From JAQIBY01 sp046546095 (GTDB lineage: Bacteria > Bacteroidota > Bacteroidia > Bacteroidales > ML635J-15): a DNA stretch of 25,066 nt. How positions within the stretch are numbered: position 1 is the stretch's first letter; every line of letters starts with the position of its first letter. The position numbers and the translations under genes were made by a program. Positions 23,889-25,066 of the stretch are shown piece by piece. The notes under the pieces were generated by a model. That model did no database searches. It had not been told where the DNA came from and saw only the letters and a program-made list of their open reading frames with translations. The stretch is from assembly GCA_046546095.1 (NCBI GenBank), contig JBKGYK010000049.1:1-25066 (forward strand). The letters run 5' to 3'.

Positions 23889-25066
23889 ATGGCCTGGGAC
23901 AAAAAACAAATATCAATATTGATTATTGTGGCAATCACTGCCTTCATGGGAACTTTTCTGATTTCCTCGGTGAACATTGCCCTGCCTGCAATTGAAAAAG
24001 AATTTGGACTGGATGCAGTGAAACTTAGCTGGATCCATACAGCATTTTTGCTTGCCACGGCAATGACTTTGCTACCTGTAGGCCGGTTAAGTGACTTGTC
24101 CGGGATCCGTCGTTTGTTTAAAACAGGTGTTGTGATTTTCACCCTGGCAACCTTGCTGTGCGGGCTTGCGGGTTCGGGGCAGTGGCTTATTGTATTTCGT
24201 TTTGTTCAGGGAATAGGAGCTGCACTGACTACAACTACCGGCCCGGCAATACTTGTATCCGCTTTTCCTCCTCAGCAAAGAGGGCAGGTGTTGGGAATAT
24301 CCGTGGCTGCTGTTTATCTGGGTCTGGCATTTGGTCCCTTTGCAGGCGGCCTACTGACACAATACCTTGGCTGGCGCTCCTTGTTTTATGTGTCGGCTGT
24401 GCTTGGAGTAATTACCACTGCTGTAGCCATGTTGTTTTTAGGGAAAGATCATTACACAGCGTCTGTCAACGGAAAAATTGACATGAAAGGTACCGTGTTT
24501 TATATGCTGGGGCTGATTGCTTTGGTGTATGGCTCATCACGAATACCTGAATTATCAGGCTGGCTTATGATGGCCGGTGGTGGTATGGCTTTGTTGATTT
24601 TTTGGATGCTTGAAAGCCGTTCAGAAAAACCCGTGATTGACACGAAGTTATACACAGAGAACCGTTTGTTTTCCTATTCTAACCTGGCAGCACTGATCAA
24701 TTACAGTGCTACATTTGCCATTGTGTTTTTATTGAGTCTTTATCTGCAGAAAATTCAGGGTCTGACACCACGTGATGCCGGGATTGTTTTGGTGGCTCAG
24801 CCTGCTGTAATGGCTGTGTTTTCACCGGTGGCAGGCCGGATATCCGATAGGATTCAACCACGTTATCTTACAACAATTGGTATGGGTATGTGTACGATCG
24901 GTCTGGGAGCTCTTGGCTTGCTTACCGTATCCACAGCTTTGTGGGTGATCGTACTTATTCTCGTGTGGGTAGGCTTCGGATTTGCCTTGTTCTCATCACC
25001 AAATATGAATACCATCATGAGCTCGGTGAATAAAAAGCAATACGGTCTGGCTTCCGGCTCAGCAGC
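23889..25066 (+). CDS. DHA2-family MFS exporter (3' end cut by window)
   Basis: The first 392 or so residues are open from the ATG at 23889 to the end of the window, with no stop. The protein starts MAWDKKQISILIIVAITAFM. It has the early D1-type motif NIALPAIEKEF and the GRLSDLSGIRRLF loop (motif A). The FRFVQGIGAALT stretch and GISVAAVYLGLAFGPFAGG (motif C, antiporter signature) follow. About eleven hydrophobic helices are visible, consistent with the 14-helix EmrB/QacA drug:proton antiporter group. The substrate is unknown. A dyad at 23794-23809 may be its operator. Confidence 0.88.
   Translation, partial: MAWDKKQISILIIVAITAFMGTFLISSVNIALPAIEKEFGLDAVKLSWIHTAFLLATAMTLLPVGRLSDLSGIRRLFKTGVVIFTLATLLCGLAGSGQWLIVFRFVQGIGAALTTTTGPAILVSAFPPQQRGQVLGISVAAVYLGLAFGPFAGGLLTQYLGWRSLFYVSAVLGVITTAVAMLFLGKDHYTASVNGKIDMKGTVFYMLGLIALVYGSSRIPELSGWLMMAGGGMALLIFWMLESRSEKPVIDTKLYTENRLFSYSNLAALINYSATFAIVFLLSLYLQKIQGLTPRDAGIVLVAQPAVMAVFSPVAGRISDRIQPRYLTTIGMGMCTIGLGALGLLTVSTALWVIVLILVWVGFGFALFSSPNMNTIMSSVNKKQYGLASGSA

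Overview
The window comes from a member of the Bacteroidota. The evidence is two secreted proteins with type IX secretion (T9SS) C-terminal sorting domains, lipoproteins of the usual Bacteroidota form, candidate -7 promoter boxes of the TAnnTTTG type, and a short ppk1-ppx pair. It resembles the Bacteroidales/Marinilabiliales branch more than Flavobacteriia, but that placement is impressionistic. No rRNA, tRNA, CRISPR array or complete insertion sequence was recognised.

Layout. 1-307 is an array of palindromic REP-like repeats. 308-3069 holds a methyltransferase, a QueD-like protein (converging on it stop to stop), dodecin, a small lipoprotein and a degenerate PepSY-like lipoprotein remnant. 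3070-8266 holds ppk1-ppx and a CPA2 cation/proton antiporter with TrkA domains. 8387-9658 is an AAA/DUF4143 ATPase gene enclosed by two perfect 60-bp direct repeats. 9733-11145 is a conserved protein of unknown function. It is followed by a GC-rich 164-bp element that folds into a long hairpin, and then a second, divergent AAA/DUF4143 ATPase. 12817-15757 is a tight minus-strand operon, phoH-glycosyltransferase-nitroreductase, with copies of a small intergenic repeat beyond both ends.

The most notable block is 16034-21245. A gingipain-R-like C25 cysteine protease gene is followed, 52 bp downstream on the same strand, by a gene for a peptidyl-arginine-deiminase (PPAD)-like enzyme. Both products carry signal peptides and T9SS sorting domains. 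The protease keeps the residues that define arginine specificity in RgpB. The deiminase keeps the catalytic set of PPAD and a pair of arginines positioned like those that bind the substrate C-terminal carboxylate. Together they look like a two-step extracellular pathway: cut after arginine, then citrullinate the new C-terminal arginine. A strong intrinsic-terminator-like hairpin sits between the two genes and probably tunes their relative expression.

21246-22119 has no gene and carries a second cluster of the same REP-like repeats. 22120-23679 is a minus-strand group: ABC ATPase, PduO-type cobalamin adenosyltransferase, DUF2795 protein. A divergent DHA2-type MFS exporter gene, preceded by an operator-like dyad, runs off the right end.
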